A stretch of DNA of 64,000 nucleotides, from positions 78,885-142,884 of the forward strand of contig NZ_JANFDG010000012.1 of NCBI RefSeq assembly GCF_024609765.1. The letters run 5' to 3'. The notes beneath the pieces were generated by a model, which had not been told where the DNA came from, made no database searches, and saw nothing but the letters and a program-made list of their open reading frames with translations. Of the stretch, positions 7,835 to 16,891 are shown piece by piece. Position 1 is the first letter of the stretch; each line of letters starts with the position of its first letter. This DNA is from Shinella pollutisoli. Its GTDB lineage: Bacteria > Pseudomonadota > Alphaproteobacteria > Rhizobiales > Rhizobiaceae. A program made the position numbers and the translations under genes.

Positions 7835-8884
7835 ATGACCCATGCATGGACCCTCGCGCGGCGCAGCCTGCTTCGCGGCGCCGCCTTCGCCCTCGCGCTC
7901 GGCGTGACCGCCGGCCTCCTGCCGCCGGACGCGGCGGCGGAAGACCTGCCCTTCGCCGTGCCGGCCGGCACCAAGCTCGTCGTGACCGACGACGCCAACC
8001 GCTTCGAGACGCTGTTCAACCTCTCCGGCGAGCGGGAGAAGCTGGCGGCCGACGTGACCTTCGTCAACTTCAGCAGCGGCCCCATCGGCCTGGAGGCGAT
8101 CCGCGCCGGCGAGGTCCATGTCGGCGAGGTCGCGGACGTGCCGCCGATCCTCGCGCACTATTCCGGCGCCGACGTGCTGATCGTCGCCGTCGTCCGGCGC
8201 GACGGCACGGGCCTCAGCATCGGCACGGCACCGGGCTCCGACATCAGGACGCTGGCGGACCTCAAGGGCAAGCGCGTGGCGTTCGGCGAAGCGACGGCGG
8301 CGCAGGCGACCGTCATCCGCAACCTGCGCTCGGTCGGCCTCACGCTCAAGGACATCGAGCCCGTCATCCTGGCGCCGAGCTACTATTCCGACGCGCTCGT
8401 CAGCCGCGAGGTCGACGCCGCACCGCTGAAGCAGCCGGCCGGCGCCCGCTATCTCGCCCGCGCGGGCAAGGACGGCGCGATCTCCATCCCGAGCGCGGAG
8501 GGCGCCAACACGGGGCTTCACTATCTCTACGCAAGCCGCGCGGCGCTCGCCGACCCGGCGCTCACCGCCGCCATCCGCGACTACGTGATCCACTGGTACC
8601 GCGCCGAGCGCTGGCGCAACGCAAACCAGGACGTCTGGCTGAGCAAATATCTCGTCAAGGAACAGGGCGTGAGCCCCGAGGACGCAAAGGCGATCCTCGC
8701 CGGCGACGGCGAGGCCTCGACCCCGGGCTTCACCGACGAGCTCCTGAAGACCCAGCAGGCGACCATCGACCTCCTGCAGGACGCCGGCTCCTTCGCCGAC
8801 AAGGAGCTGAAGGCCGAGGACGAGTTCGACTTCCGCTTCTCCAAGCTGACGGCCGACGACCAGACGGCAAGCGACATCAACTGA
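7835..8884 (+). CDS. ABC transporter substrate-binding protein, sulfonate/taurine type
   Basis: A 349-residue periplasmic binding protein of the SsuA/TauA/NMT1 family. The N-terminus has an ARRSLLRG (twin-arginine-like) stretch and a hydrophobic signal ending 'DAAAED'. The mature part contains 'EAIRAGEVHVGEVADVPPI' and 'LADLKGKRVAFGEATAA', typical of sulfonate-binding proteins. The ATG at 7835 is chosen because GGAGAG precedes it; the ATG at 7823 overlaps that site. It lies 24 bases after the ComA-like gene and is followed by a hairpin. The partner permease and ATPase are at 11603-13221. Confidence 0.9.
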   Translation: MTHAWTLARRSLLRGAAFALALGVTAGLLPPDAAAEDLPFAVPAGTKLVVTDDANRFETLFNLSGEREKLAADVTFVNFSSGPIGLEAIRAGEVHVGEVADVPPILAHYSGADVLIVAVVRRDGTGLSIGTAPGSDIRTLADLKGKRVAFGEATAAQATVIRNLRSVGLTLKDIEPVILAPSYYSDALVSREVDAAPLKQPAGARYLARAGKDGAISIPSAEGANTGLHYLYASRAALADPALTAAIRDYVIHWYRAERWRNANQDVWLSKYLVKEQGVSPEDAKAILAGDGEASTPGFTDELLKTQQATIDLLQDAGSFADKELKAEDEFDFRFSKLTADDQTASDIN

Positions 8885-8889
8885 GAGAC

Positions 8890-8909
8890 GGCGCCCCCGG
8901 CGGGGCGCC
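8890..8909 (+). other. post-SBP mRNA hairpin
   Basis: GGCGCCCC-CGGC-GGGGCGCC forms an 8-bp perfect stem right after the binding-protein stop codon, with no T-run after it. Such hairpins usually protect the 3' end of the upstream mRNA so that the binding protein is made in excess over the downstream genes. Confidence 0.5.
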
Positions 8910-8929
8910 GCCCTCCTCCGGAAAACGAC

Positions 8930-10297
8930 ATGCGGGAGATCGCCGTGACCGACGACGCAAGGCAAATCCATCTCAACCTGTTCCTGCCGACCACCGGTCA
9001 CCACGAGGCCTCGTGGCGCCATCGCGGCGCGCGCCCCGGCGAGATCTTCTCGCTGTCCTACTACCGGGAGATCGCGGCAATCGCCGAGCGCGGAAAATTC
9101 GACTCGCTGTTCCTGAGCGATCATCTCGCGGTCGGCCGGAACTACGAGTTCGGCCCGGGCGTCCACCTGGAGCCGCTGACCCTGCTCTCGGCGCTTGCCG
9201 CCACCACGTCGCGCATCGGCCTGATCGCCACCGCCTCCACGAGCTATACGGAACCCTACAACCTCGCCCGCCTCTTTGCCTCGCTCGATCACATCAGCGA
9301 GGGCCGCGCCGGCTGGAACATCGTCACCTCGTGGTCCGACGCCGCCTCGGGGAATTTCGGCCGCACCGAACGGGCCTCCCATACGGAGCGCTACGCGCGG
9401 GCGACGGAATTCGTCGAGGTCGTCACCAAGCTCTGGGACAGCTGGGAGGACGACGCGATCGTCGCCGACCGGGCAAGCGGCCTCTTCGCCGACCGCAACC
9501 GCATCCACGAGGTCGACCATGTCGGCCGGTATTTCAAGGTCAAGGGCGCGCTCGACGTCGCGCGCAGCCCGCAGGGCTATCCCGTCCTGCTGCAGGCCGG
9601 CTCCTCTGTGACCGGCCGCGCCTTCGCCGCGCGCTACGCCGAGGCGATCTTCACCGCGCAGCAGGACCTCGCGGAGGCGCAGGCCTTCTATGCCGACGTG
9701 AAGACCCAGGCCCGCAGCTACGGCCGCACGCCGGCCGACATCGTCATCCTGCCGGGCCTCGGGCCCATCGTCGGCGACACCGAGGCCGAGGCCCGCGAGA
9801 TCGAGCGCGAGCTCAACGAGGCGACGATCCCGCAGGTCGGCCTTCGCCATATCGCCGCCCGTTTCGACGGCGCGGACCTGTCGTCCTACCCGCTCGACGG
9901 GCCGGTGCCGCTGCACGCGCTTCCGAGGCCCGACGACGTCCAGGGCGCCAAGAGCCGGTCGCAGCTCATCTACGACCTCATCGAGCGCGAGAAGAGCCTC
10001 ACCCTGCGCCAGCTGCTCTGGCGGCTTGCCGGTGCGCGCGGCCACGGCACGGTGGTCGGCACGCCCGAGCAGGTGGCCGACCGCATCCTCGGCTGGGTGG
10101 ACCGGAACGCCGCCGACGGCTTCAACATCATGCCGCCCTACCTGCCGGGATCGCTCGCCGACTTCGTCGACAAGGTCGTGCCGATCCTCCAGGACAGGGG
10201 GAGGTTCCGCCGCGACTACGACGGTCACACGCTGAGAGACCATTACGGGCTGCGCCGGCCGGCCAACCGCTTCACCGGCAGCCGGCTGGCATCGTGA
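8930..10297 (+). CDS. FMN-dependent LLM-class monooxygenase (NtaA/SnaA/DszA family)
   Basis: A 455-residue bacterial-luciferase-like flavin monooxygenase. Diagnostic segments are 'TSYTEPYNLARLFASLDHISEGRAGWNIVTSW' (the flavin and substrate barrel strand) and the C-terminal 'GTPEQVADRI'. The length fits the NtaA/SnaA/SoxA/DszA group, which oxidises chelators, sulfides or sulfonates with reduced FMN supplied by a separate reductase. Its place between the sulfonate-binding protein and ABC genes suggests C-S bond cleavage releasing sulfite. A GTG at 8945 with GGGAG in front is an alternative start. Its stop overlaps the next gene by 4 bases (GTGA). Confidence 0.9.
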   Translation: MREIAVTDDARQIHLNLFLPTTGHHEASWRHRGARPGEIFSLSYYREIAAIAERGKFDSLFLSDHLAVGRNYEFGPGVHLEPLTLLSALAATTSRIGLIATASTSYTEPYNLARLFASLDHISEGRAGWNIVTSWSDAASGNFGRTERASHTERYARATEFVEVVTKLWDSWEDDAIVADRASGLFADRNRIHEVDHVGRYFKVKGALDVARSPQGYPVLLQAGSSVTGRAFAARYAEAIFTAQQDLAEAQAFYADVKTQARSYGRTPADIVILPGLGPIVGDTEAEAREIERELNEATIPQVGLRHIAARFDGADLSSYPLDGPVPLHALPRPDDVQGAKSRSQLIYDLIEREKSLTLRQLLWRLAGARGHGTVVGTPEQVADRILGWVDRNAADGFNIMPPYLPGSLADFVDKVVPILQDRGRFRRDYDGHTLRDHYGLRRPANRFTGSRLAS

Positions 10298-11577
10298 CCG
10301 CTTCCGCATCGACGACGCTCCGCGAGCTCGGGCATCTGCCGGGATACCCGGTCTATCTCCTGAGCCGCTTCGCGTTCCATCTCGTCACCCGCATGCTGGT
10401 CGTCGTGATCGGCTGGCACGTCTACGACCTCACCGGCGATCCGCTGCATCTCGGCCTCGTCGGGCTGGTCATGTTCGTGCCCGCGGCGACCGTCGGCATC
10501 TTCGCCGGGGACTGGGCCGACCGCTTCAACCGGGCCGTCCTCGTCGCCGCCGGCTTCCTGGCCGGCGGTGCCGCGGCCGCGGGGCTTCTCGTCCTCGCGC
10601 TCCGGCCCGACCCGGCGCTGGAAGCCGTCTATGCGCTGGCCCTCCTGTTCGGCGCCGCCGTCGCGCTGACGAAGCCGGCGCTCTGGGCGCTGCTGCCGCA
10701 GGTCGTCCCCGCGGAGCGGCTCGCCGCGGCCGTCAACATCTCGACGATCGGCGGCCAGTTCGCGACGATCACGGGACCGGCCGCAGGCGGCCTGCTGCTC
10801 CTCGCCGGGCCGGCCGCCGGCTATGCCGGGGTCGGCCTCGCCTCCCTCGCCGGCGCTGTGCTCGCCCTTCGCCTCGCGGCGCAGGCCCGCGTCCCCGAAT
10901 TCGTGCCCGGCGCGGAGAGCGTGATGCAGCGGCTGACGGGGGGCCTCGCGCATATCCGCAACACGCCCGTCCTGTTCGGCATGATCCTGCTCGACCTCCT
11001 GGCCGTGCTGTTCGGCAGCGTCGTCGTGCTGCTGCCCGCCTTCGCGCGGGACGTGCTGGACGTCGGGCCGGCCGGTCTCGGCGTGCTGCGTGCGGCCCCC
11101 GCCGCCGGCGCGATCCTCACCGCCTTCGTCCTCGTGCGCGCCATGCCGCAGCGCAATGCCGGGGCGGCCATGCTCGGCTTCACGGCGCTCTTCGGGCTGT
11201 CCGTCCTCGTCTTCGCGCTGTCGCGGGATTTCGCGCTGTCCCTTGTCGCGCTCGGCATCAGCGGCGCGGCCGACACCGTCAGCGTCGTCATGCGCCACAC
11301 CGTGCTGCAACTGGGCACGCCGGACGCGATACGGGGACGCGTGAGCGCCGCCTCGCAGATCTTCATCAGCGCCTCGAACGAGGTCGGCGATTTCCGCGCC
11401 GGCGCGGTCGCGGGCTGGCTCGGCGTCGTCCCGGCGGCGGCGATCGGCGGCGTCTGCACGATCCTCGTTGCCGCCCTGTGCGCCTGGCGCTTCCCCGCCC
11501 TGCGCAGGCTGACCGACACGGGCACGCTCTCCGCCGACATCCTCTCGGCGCAGGCGAAGCCCGGTCCCGCCCACTAG
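10294..11577 (+). CDS. MFS transporter (MFS_3/EntS-like)
   Basis: A 427-residue integral membrane protein with about 12 transmembrane helices, starting at a GTG whose GTGA overlaps the monooxygenase stop. The 'GDWADRFNRAVLV' loop 2-3 motif and 'DAIRGRVSAASQIFI' in the second half match the MFS_3 (PF05977) exporters related to EntS. The operon context suggests efflux of a product or intermediate of sulfonate metabolism, but the substrate is unknown. A second MFS gene of the same type closes the operon at 13233-14501. Confidence 0.85.
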   Translation: MTASASTTLRELGHLPGYPVYLLSRFAFHLVTRMLVVVIGWHVYDLTGDPLHLGLVGLVMFVPAATVGIFAGDWADRFNRAVLVAAGFLAGGAAAAGLLVLALRPDPALEAVYALALLFGAAVALTKPALWALLPQVVPAERLAAAVNISTIGGQFATITGPAAGGLLLLAGPAAGYAGVGLASLAGAVLALRLAAQARVPEFVPGAESVMQRLTGGLAHIRNTPVLFGMILLDLLAVLFGSVVVLLPAFARDVLDVGPAGLGVLRAAPAAGAILTAFVLVRAMPQRNAGAAMLGFTALFGLSVLVFALSRDFALSLVALGISGAADTVSVVMRHTVLQLGTPDAIRGRVSAASQIFISASNEVGDFRAGAVAGWLGVVPAAAIGGVCTILVAALCAWRFPALRRLTDTGTLSADILSAQAKPGPAH

Positions 11578-11602
11578 TCCAACGACCGTCAAGGAGAGGC
11601 CC

Positions 11603-12493
11603 ATGACCGACCACGCGAATATCGAACCCGCCGGCTTCCTCGTCGACCGGACGTCCCAGCGCCGCCTCCGTCCGACGCCGGCCCTGCGCTTCGCGCCGGC
11701 CTCCGGCCGCCAGCGCGGGCGCCCGCTCGTTCCCCGCAAGATCTCGCCGGCCGCCCTGCTCTTCGGCCCGCTCGCCATGGTCGCGGTCTGGCAGCTGTCC
11801 TCGTCGCTCGGCTGGCTGCCGGAGAACATCCTCGCGGCCCCGGCGACGGTGCTCTCGGTCGGGACGGGGCTTGCGGCCGACGGCACGCTCGGAAAGCACT
11901 TCCTCGCCTCCGCCACGCGGGCCTATCTCGGCCTTGCCGTCGGCGTCGCGCTGGGCCTCGTCCTCGCCCTCCTCTCGGGCCTCACCCGGGTCGGCGAGGC
12001 CTCCATCGACGGCCTCGTGCAGATCAAGCGCGCCGTGCCGACGCTCGCCCTGATACCGCTCGCGATCCTCTGGCTCGGCATCGGCGAGGTGATGAAGATC
12101 ACCATCATCGTCACGAGCGTCCTCGTGCCGGTCTACATCAACACGCACGCGGCGCTGCGCGGCATCGACATGCGCTATGTCGAGCTCGCCCGGACGACCG
12201 GCCTGACCCACCGGGAGTTCATCCGCCAGGTCGCGATCCCCGGCGCGCTGCCCGGCTTCTTCACGGGCCTGAGGCTTGCCGTCACCACCTGCTGGACGGC
12301 GCTCGTCGTGCTGGAGCAGATCAACACCACCAAGGGCATCGGCTACCTCATGAGCCGCGCGCGCGATTACGGGCAGACGGAGATCATCGTCGTCGGCCTC
12401 GTCATCTACGCGGTGCTCGGCCTCCTGTCCGACGCGCTGGTGCGGCTTCTCGAAAACCGCGCGCTCTCCTATCGAAAGGTGATCGGAACATGA
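11603..12493 (+). CDS. ABC transporter permease, SsuC/TauC family
   Basis: A 296-residue inner-membrane permease with an unusually long Arg/Pro-rich cytoplasmic N-terminus of about 45 residues. The membrane core begins at '[17 protein letters not shown]'. The EAA coupling loop is visible as '[32 protein letters not shown]'. AAGGAGAGG precedes the ATG. The stop overlaps the ATPase start (ATGA). It forms the channel for the sulfonate-type binding protein encoded at 7835. Confidence 0.92.
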   Translation: MTDHANIEPAGFLVDRTSQRRLRPTPALRFAPASGRQRGRPLVPRKISPAALLFGPLAMVAVWQLSSSLGWLPENILAAPATVLSVGTGLAADGTLGKHFLASATRAYLGLAVGVALGLVLALLSGLTRVGEASIDGLVQIKRAVPTLALIPLAILWLGIGEVMKITIIVTSVLVPVYINTHAALRGIDMRYVELARTTGLTHREFIRQVAIPGALPGFFTGLRLAVTTCWTALVVLEQINTTKGIGYLMSRARDYGQTEIIVVGLVIYAVLGLLSDALVRLLENRALSYRKVIGT

Positions 12494-13221
12494 TCGCGGA
12501 GCCCATGCCGGCCACGGGCCACGACCAGCCGGTGCGCATCCGCAACCTCACCCGCGGCTTCGGCGGCCGCGTCGTGCTGAACGACGTCTCGCTCGACATC
12601 CCCGCCGGGGAGTTCGTGGCGCTGATCGGCAAGAGCGGCTCCGGCAAGAGCACCCTGCTGCGCGCGCTGGCGCAGCTCGACGACGACGCGGAAGGCGGCG
12701 GCACGATCGACGCACCGGAAAACCTCTCCGTGCTCTTCCAGGATTCCCGCCTCCTGCCCTGGCACACCGTGCTGGAGAACATCACGCTCGGGCTGCGCTC
12801 GCCGGACGCCCGCGCGCGGGCCCTGTCCGTGCTGGAGGACGTCGGCCTCGGCGGCCGCCAGGACGCCTGGCCGAACATGCTCTCCGGCGGCGAGCAGCAG
12901 CGCGTCGCGCTCGCCCGCTCGCTTGTGCGCCGGCCCGACCTCATCCTCGCCGACGAGCCCTTCGGCGCCCTTGACGCGCTGACGCGCATCCGCATGCACG
13001 GGCTTTTGACGCGGCTTGTCTCCATCTACCGGCCGACCGTGCTGCTCGTCACCCATGACGTCGACGAGGCGCTCTCGCTTGCCGACCGCGTCATGGTGAT
13101 GGGCGAAGGCGAGATCGTCCTCGACCGCCGGGTCGGCCTCGCCAGGCCGCGCGTCAAGACCGACGGCGCCTTCGCAGACCTGCGCGCCGCGCTGCTGGGC
13201 GCGCTCGGCGTCGACGAATAG
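12490..13221 (+). CDS. ABC transporter ATPase, SsuB/TauB family
   Basis: A 243-residue nucleotide-binding subunit with Walker A 'GKSGSGKST', Q-loop '[10 protein letters not shown]' (the LLPW form is typical of nitrate/sulfonate/taurine ATPases), signature '[15 protein letters not shown]', Walker B '[12 protein letters not shown]' and H-loop '[11 protein letters not shown]'. All catalytic residues are present. It starts inside the stop codon of the permease gene, so the two are translated together. Confidence 0.94.
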   Translation: MIAEPMPATGHDQPVRIRNLTRGFGGRVVLNDVSLDIPAGEFVALIGKSGSGKSTLLRALAQLDDDAEGGGTIDAPENLSVLFQDSRLLPWHTVLENITLGLRSPDARARALSVLEDVGLGGRQDAWPNMLSGGEQQRVALARSLVRRPDLILADEPFGALDALTRIRMHGLLTRLVSIYRPTVLLVTHDVDEALSLADRVMVMGEGEIVLDRRVGLARPRVKTDGAFADLRAALLGALGVDE

Positions 13222-13232
13222 AGCCATCCCAC

Positions 13233-14501
13233 ATGACCGCCATCCCCGACGACAGCCTCGCCGCCCCGCGGCCGGCGCCGCGCAACCGAAACGTCATCGT
13301 TTTCAGCATCGCGCAATGCGCGAGCTTCACCGGCGCCTGGGGACAGAAGACGGCCGTCGGCTGGCTGACCTGGGAGCTGACGCAGTCGCCCGCCTGGGTC
13401 GGCGCAGTGGCGCTTTCCGATCTGATCGCGGCGTTCTGGGTGGCGCCGCTCGCCGGTGCGGTCGCCGACCGGAGCAACCCCTATCGCCTGATCTGGCTGA
13501 CCCAGACGCTCACGGTCGTCAATTGCTGCGTCCTCTGGTTCCTCGTCGCGGCGGGGCTCGTCTCACCGTGGCCGCTGCTCGCCTGGGCCGTCGCCGACGC
13601 CACGTTCCAGGGCTTCAACCAGCCGGTGCGGATGATGGTGACCGGGACGCTCGCGCCCGAGGGACGGGTGTCGCAGGCGATCGCCGCCAATTCCATCGCC
13701 GTCAACGTCGCCCGCACCGCCGGCCCGGCGATCGCCGGCCTCCTCATCGTCCGGAGCGGGATCGAGAGCGTCTTCCTCTTCAACGCGCTTTCGTTCGCCG
13801 TCGTCTTCGCCGCCCTGCTGCATGTGCGGCGATGGATCGACCATCCCCCGCCCGCCGTCCGCGCCGCACGCCTTTCCGGCGACGTTCTCGCCGGTTTCCG
13901 CTACATCCGCACGGAGCCGCCGATCGCGATGCTGTTCGTGCTGACGCTGTCGTTCTCCCTGCTCGCCCGCCCCTTCACCGAGCTGTTCCCCGCGCTCGCC
14001 GGCGGCTCGTTCGGCGGCGGGCCGCAGATGCTGGCCATGCTGATGAGCGCGCAGGGGCTCGGCGCCTTCGTCGGGGCGAGCTGGATGCTGCGGCGCCAGA
14101 GCACGCCGGCGCTCGCGCGCACGAGCTATGCCGCGGCCCTCGGCATCGCCGCCGCGCTCGTCGTCTTCGCCCTTGCGCAATCCGCCCTGTTCGCCCTGCC
14201 GGCGATCGCGGTCGCCGGCCTGTTCCACGTCGTGTGCAACATCGCCATGCAGTCCATGGCCCAGTCGCTCAGCCTTGCCGCCATGCGCGGCCGGGTGCTG
14301 GCGCTCTACACGCTCGTCTTCCGCGCGGCCCCGGCGCTCGGCGCCTTCGTGCTCGGATGGCTCGCGGAATGGTTCGATCTCCAGACGATGATCGGCATCG
14401 CGGCGGGTCTCTTCGCAATGATCGTCTGCGCCGCCCTGCCGGCCGCCAGGCGGATCTATCTCGGCAAGCCGGCGTCGAACCGGCAGGGCCCGCCGGGATG
14501 A
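13233..14501 (+). CDS. MFS transporter (MFS_3 type)
   Basis: A 422-residue protein with about 12 transmembrane helices, 11 bases after the ABC ATPase gene and so the last gene of the organosulfur operon. The sequence 'GALAPEGRVSQAIAANSIAVNVARTAGPAIAG' is typical of MFS_3 (PF05977) permeases. It is similar in type to the gene at 10294 and may export a different product. The substrate cannot be predicted. Confidence 0.85.
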   Translation: MTAIPDDSLAAPRPAPRNRNVIVFSIAQCASFTGAWGQKTAVGWLTWELTQSPAWVGAVALSDLIAAFWVAPLAGAVADRSNPYRLIWLTQTLTVVNCCVLWFLVAAGLVSPWPLLAWAVADATFQGFNQPVRMMVTGTLAPEGRVSQAIAANSIAVNVARTAGPAIAGLLIVRSGIESVFLFNALSFAVVFAALLHVRRWIDHPPPAVRAARLSGDVLAGFRYIRTEPPIAMLFVLTLSFSLLARPFTELFPALAGGSFGGGPQMLAMLMSAQGLGAFVGASWMLRRQSTPALARTSYAAALGIAAALVVFALAQSALFALPAIAVAGLFHVVCNIAMQSMAQSLSLAAMRGRVLALYTLVFRAAPALGAFVLGWLAEWFDLQTMIGIAAGLFAMIVCAALPAARRIYLGKPASNRQGPPG

Positions 14502-14529
14502 GCGATGCCGCACGGCCTTCCCCCGGGCC

Positions 14530-14895
14530 TCATGACCGCGGGTACCGGGCAAGGACGCGCTGAAGCTCGCGCTCGTGGAAAGCGCGCGCCTCCGGGCCTT
14601 CGGCGTCTCCCGTGAAGACGCCCAGGGCCGCGGCGGCCGCGAAGAACCCGCGGGCGGGCAGCCTCTGCTGCAACCGGCTGACGCAAAGCGCTGCAAGCAG
14701 CGGCCGCCCCTCCCCGACATCCTCCGCCATCAGCGCCTCGAGCGCCTGCGTGACGCGATGAATGGTTTGCGGCGGCGTCAGGCCGAGCCGGTCGGCGAGT
14801 TCCCTGTAGGTGACGAGGCTCCCGGTCCGGGCCTGATCGATGAGAACCGGACGCAGGCGGTCCTTCAGCATCCCGTGTCCGCCTCCGCTGTGCAT
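14530..14895 (-). CDS. conserved hypothetical protein, possible winged helix
   Basis: A 121-residue soluble protein. The N-terminal part 'LIDQARTGSLVTYRELADRLGLTPPQTIHRVTQALEALM' reads like a helix-turn-helix or the DNA-binding part of an alkyltransferase-like protein, but the PCHR active site of AGT proteins is absent. It starts 3 bases past the end of the FmdE-like gene and so belongs to that operon. I do not recognise a family with certainty. Confidence 0.6.
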   Translation of the reverse strand: MHSGGGHGMLKDRLRPVLIDQARTGSLVTYRELADRLGLTPPQTIHRVTQALEALMAEDVGEGRPLLAALCVSRLQQRLPARGFFAAAAALGVFTGDAEGPEARAFHERELQRVLARYPRS

Positions 14896-14898
14896 GGC

Positions 14899-15582
14899 CT
14901 AAGCGGCAGCCCGCCACGCCGACACCCGGACGAGCCGGGGATCGTCGGCATGGTCGAGCAGCATGCGTGCCACCCGGTCCTGCCAGAGCGCGGCGAAACG
15001 CGCCTGCTCGTCCCCATTCGCAGAGCCCGCCGCGATCTTCGGAAAGAGCGCCTTCATCCCCGCGTCCGGCGGCACCTGCGACGTGTCGAGGTCGAGGACG
15101 ACGCCGCGGCCGGTATCGCGCCGCCGCAGCGCCATGAGGCCGTCGACGGGCGCGTCGAAATGCAGGAGGTCGCGGCGCGCGAAGCGGCGGTCCATGCCGA
15201 TGCCGCCGAAGCCGGTTTCCGCAGCCGCCCCCGTCAGCAGCGTGGCGACCGCGGCGACGACGCCGGTCGTGCCCTCGTCGCGCGCGTCGCGCATGTGGAC
15301 CTCGATGCCGCCGCGCTCGGGCAGCTCGTCGCCGTAGAGGCGGGCGAGGCCGTTGCGGACCATCAGGTAGGCGCCGGCGACGGTCGGGCAGGAATGCCCG
15401 GCGAGCTTCACGGCGTCGGCATAGCAATAGGTGATGACGCCGCTCGCCGATGCGCCGAGGAACGACGCCAGCGGCTCGCGCAGCGTGACGGCCGGCACCT
15501 CGTCGAAGAAGCCGGGAAAGCCCGTGCGTGCCTCCGCGGCGCGTTCGTCGCGCGACGATCGGGTATCGGTTGCCTGCGGCAT
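14899..15582 (-). CDS. FmdE-like domain protein
   Basis: A 227-residue protein with the 'LAGHSCPTVAGAYLMV' motif of FmdE-type proteins, in which the conserved His and Cys probably bind metal. FmdE was named for the formylmethanofuran dehydrogenase operon of methanogens, but bacterial homologues have no fixed role. The later part ('FGGIGMDRRFARRDLLHFDAPVDG') departs from archaeal FmdE. The ATG at 15582 is chosen because GAGGTGAG precedes it; the in-frame extension to 15711 overlaps the upstream small gene. It is the middle gene of a three-gene unit. Confidence 0.7.
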   Translation of the reverse strand: MPQATDTRSSRDERAAEARTGFPGFFDEVPAVTLREPLASFLGASASGVITYCYADAVKLAGHSCPTVAGAYLMVRNGLARLYGDELPERGGIEVHMRDARDEGTTGVVAAVATLLTGAAAETGFGGIGMDRRFARRDLLHFDAPVDGLMALRRRDTGRGVVLDLDTSQVPPDAGMKALFPKIAAGSANGDEQARFAALWQDRVARMLLDHADDPRLVRVSAWRAAA

Positions 15583-15587
15583 GGCGC

Positions 15588-15773
15588 TCACCTCTTTTCG
15601 TCCGCGGCGGGCCTGCGGCGGGTCCGTTCGCAATCCTCGAGCTCCATGACGACCCAGTTCGGGCAATCCCCGAGCCCCTGGCTGCCGATGGCCACCATCA
15701 TCTCGAGGCACTCCGCGCGCTCGGCGGAGCGCGCCCTTTCGCGGCGGTCGGCGGTTTCGCGATCCGGCACCAT
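15588..15773 (-). CDS. small hypothetical protein
   Basis: A 61-residue protein with a very strong AAGGAGG ribosome-binding site before the ATG at 15773. It is rich in charged residues, with a conserved-looking core 'GDCPNWVVMELEDCER' holding two cysteines. It lies 5 bases upstream of the FmdE-like gene. The longer in-frame reading to 16280 has no support. It could be a small partner or cofactor carrier for the FmdE-like protein, but this is only inferred from position. Confidence 0.6.
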   Translation of the reverse strand: MVPDRETADRRERARSAERAECLEMMVAIGSQGLGDCPNWVVMELEDCERTRRRPAADEKR

Positions 15774-15994
15774 GGTCGGCCTCCTTAAAGATGCATCCAG
15801 AATGCTTCTTTTACGAACGGACGCAAGGGCAAATTTGTCGCGCCCCACGCCGCGAACGGAATCCTCCGAGGACGCAGGCGGACGGAACGCAACGGCGGCG
15901 CCGGAGCCGGAACGGACGGCCATCACGAAAGGCGCCCCGATCCCCTCTTGCGCCCGATATTCTTTGCTGGCTTCTCGCGGCAAGATTGTGCAGG

Positions 15995-16891
15995 ATGCGG
16001 CAAGAGGGCACCCGCAGGCGGCCGCCGGAAACGGCGCGCGGCGTGTTCGCCCGACAACCAAATGCCTCCGTTCAGGCCCACGCGGTTCCGGACGGAAAGA
16101 GGACGCCGGCCTTGAGGATCGAACCGCCAAAGCAAGAGGCAATCCATTGCCCCTATTGCCGCGCGGTGCTGGAAACGGGCGTGCTCTCCTGCCGCCATTG
16201 CGGCCGGGACCTGACGCCGGTCCTGCCGCTTCTGTCGCGCATATCGGCGCTGGAGACCCGTTTCGGCGAGCTCGAGGCATCGCTGAGAGCGGCCGGCCCG
16301 GCCCAGGCCCTGCTGCCCGCTCCCGCGGCCTGGCCGGCCGTCGAAAGGCCCGCCTCCGGCAGGCGGCGGCTCTGGTCGCTGCCGGCCGGTTTCGCCGCCC
16401 TCCTGCTTGCCTATGCCACGGTCGTCCTCTGGCTCGATCTCCCGCTTTCGGTTCTCCGGGCCTCGTCGATCGTCATCCCCTTCGCGGCGGGCTTCGCCTA
16501 TCTCGGCACGCGGTACAAACTGCACCGGGTCGATGCGCTGGCGGCGGTCCTGTTCTCGGGCCTCGCGGTGTTCTCGATGAGCGCCCTGCTGGGCTTCGTG
16601 GACTCCATTCCGATCCTCCCGCAGGATACGGCCGAATGGCGCGAGACCATGTACTACATGTTCAGCATCGCCGCCTCGATGCTGTCCGGCATGCTGCTGC
16701 GCATGTCGATCATGGCGCTGGGCAGCCGCGGGCTGACCAGCCTGCCGCACTTGCGGCAGGGGCTCTTGAGCGTCAACAAGAGCATACCTCTGGACACGCT
16801 GAAGGCGATCGAGTTGATCGTCCTGCTCGCCGGCACGGTGATGTCGGCGATCGCCGGGCTCTTTGCAGGAATCATGGGGTTATCGGGATGA
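15995..16891 (+). CDS. zinc-ribbon multi-pass membrane protein
   Basis: A protein of about 298 residues with an N-terminal CPYC-x11-CRHC zinc ribbon, a short coiled coil ('LSRISALETRFGELEASL') and then about five to six hydrophobic helices from 'LWSLPAGFAALLLAYATVVLWL' onward. The function is unknown. The start is uncertain: the ATG at 15995 lacks a good RBS, while a TTG at 16112 is preceded by AGAGGA at good spacing and would remove a region that reads like non-coding sequence. Its stop overlaps the next gene (ATGA). Confidence 0.65.
   Translation: MRQEGTRRRPPETARGVFARQPNASVQAHAVPDGKRTPALRIEPPKQEAIHCPYCRAVLETGVLSCRHCGRDLTPVLPLLSRISALETRFGELEASLRAAGPAQALLPAPAAWPAVERPASGRRRLWSLPAGFAALLLAYATVVLWLDLPLSVLRASSIVIPFAAGFAYLGTRYKLHRVDALAAVLFSGLAVFSMSALLGFVDSIPILPQDTAEWRETMYYMFSIAASMLSGMLLRMSIMALGSRGLTSLPHLRQGLLSVNKSIPLDTLKAIELIVLLAGTVMSAIAGLFAGIMGLSG

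Noticed and set aside
7846..10293. In-frame extension of the MFS gene upstream to 7846
   Set aside because: This part is out of frame with the binding-protein and monooxygenase genes and reads as low-complexity sequence. The GTG at 10294 overlapping the monooxygenase stop is the real start.
6959..10309. 1116-codon open frame on the minus strand
   Set aside because: It is the antisense shadow of the ComA, binding-protein and monooxygenase genes, all of which have clear motifs on the plus strand.
15791..15994. N-terminal extension of the zinc-ribbon membrane protein
   Set aside because: The segment is an Arg-rich sequence without protein character and lies in the divergent promoter region.
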